Origin: Bacteroidota bacterium
Lineage (GTDB): Bacteria > Bacteroidota > Bacteroidia > Bacteroidales > Prolixibacteraceae
Assembly: GCA_021849365.1 (NCBI GenBank)
Contig: JAJZSZ010000002.1
Span: forward strand, 1-52,322
DNA length: 52,322 nucleotides
Direction of reading: 5' to 3'
Shown: piece after piece, positions 51,857 to 52,322 of the stretch
How positions within the stretch are numbered: position 1 is the stretch's first letter
How the letters are laid out: every line of letters begins with the position of its first letter
The notes under the pieces: generated by a model
What the model saw: the letters and a program-made list of their open reading frames with translations, nothing else
Told to the model about the DNA's origin: nothing
Databases searched by the model: none
Translations under genes and position numbers: made by a program

Positions 51857-52322
51857 ATGGAAAGGTTTGAAGGATTAATTGCAGCACCTTTTACTCCAAT
51901 GGATGTGAACGGTGAAGTAGTATACAATCAGGTTAGTGTTTATTACGATTTTCTGGAAAAGAACAAGGTGGTAGGTGCGTTTATCAATGGCTCGACCGGC
52001 GAGGGCGTTTCGCTTTCGCAAAAGGAAAAAATGAAACTGGTTGAGGCCTGGACTGCCAAATCGAAGGTACAGAAATCGGTAAAAGTGATTACACTTGTTG
52101 GCGGAACATCATACAAAGAATGCATCGAAAATGCGCAACATGCTGCCGAATGTGGCGTTGATGCCATCGCTTTGCTTGCTCCCTATTATTTCAAGCCTGC
52201 CGGAGCCAAACAGCTAGCTGAGTTTGTTGCGCTGGTGGCCGCTTCGGTTCCGCAAACGCCAGTGTATTTTTATCACATCCCGGTTTTAAGCGGATGCTAT
52301 GTGAGCATGTACGATTTCTTGC
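51857..52322 (+). CDS. nanA: N-acetylneuraminate lyase, N-terminal part (partial)
   Basis: The frame opens with MERFEGLIAAPFTPMD 20 bp after the hexosaminidase stop and runs off the window (155 codons seen). It is a class-I aldolase of the DapA/NanA family: FINGSTGEGVSLSQKEK, VITLVGGTSY, the conserved PYYFKP and FYHIPVLSG. The GSTGE motif and FYHIP are those of N-acetylneuraminate lyase rather than DapA. It splits sialic acid to N-acetylmannosamine and pyruvate in the cytoplasm. The Schiff-base lysine is beyond the window end. Confidence 0.85.
   Translation, partial: MERFEGLIAAPFTPMDVNGEVVYNQVSVYYDFLEKNKVVGAFINGSTGEGVSLSQKEKMKLVEAWTAKSKVQKSVKVITLVGGTSYKECIENAQHAAECGVDAIALLAPYYFKPAGAKQLAEFVALVAASVPQTPVYFYHIPVLSGCYVSMYDFL

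Overview
The window looks like a chromosomal segment of an anaerobic or facultatively anaerobic member of the Bacteroidota, probably Bacteroidales/Marinilabiliales. The grounds are a SusC/SusD pair, many promoters with the Bacteroidota -7 motif TAnnTTTG, no Shine-Dalgarno usage, and succinate-propionate pathway genes. Finer placement (for example Prolixibacteraceae-like) is inference only. There are no rRNA or tRNA genes, insertion sequences, phage genes or CRISPR arrays that I could recognise.

Left part (1-15.6 kb): a partial NhaD/citrate-type permease, a secreted alpha/beta esterase, and a leftward operon for sodium-pumping methylmalonyl-CoA decarboxylase (mce, mmdA, OadG-like subunit, biotin carrier, small membrane protein, mmdB). 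A CoA-transferase, purL and a DedA protein follow. A leftward OadA/transcarboxylase-5S-type carboxyltransferase lacks its own biotin domain. Together these fit propionate formation from succinate with sodium pumping or direct transcarboxylation.

Middle (16-24.4 kb): an ExbB/ExbD pair, then a seven-gene electron-transfer operon, hdrC-hdrB-hdrA-flxD-flxC-flxB-flxA. This is the mirror image of the flxABCD-hdrABC order known from Desulfovibrio and probably encodes a cytoplasmic flavin-based NADH/ferredoxin/disulfide complex.

Ion and stress region (24.4-32.5 kb): two OmpR-type two-component systems flank NhaA. One is in an operon with a DUF389 membrane protein. A 36-residue single-helix membrane protein also lies here.

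Housekeeping region (32.6-41.9 kb): a HAD phosphatase, an endonuclease/exonuclease/phosphatase-fold lipoprotein, glutathione peroxidase, and dnaX with an A10 run that ends the gamma-like frame while the tau C-terminal domain continues in the -1 frame. Next come ferritin, a GreA/Rnk-like factor, a RelA/SpoT enzyme with a degenerate HD hydrolase domain, TPR proteins and a membrane methyltransferase.

Right end (41.9-52.3 kb): a sialic-acid utilisation locus. A divergent FadR-type GntR regulator is followed by SusC, SusD, sialidase, GH20 beta-hexosaminidase and the start of N-acetylneuraminate lyase. Each divergent promoter carries a matching palindrome of the GTm-N-kAC class just downstream of its -7 box, which predicts that the regulator represses both itself and the sialic-acid genes.
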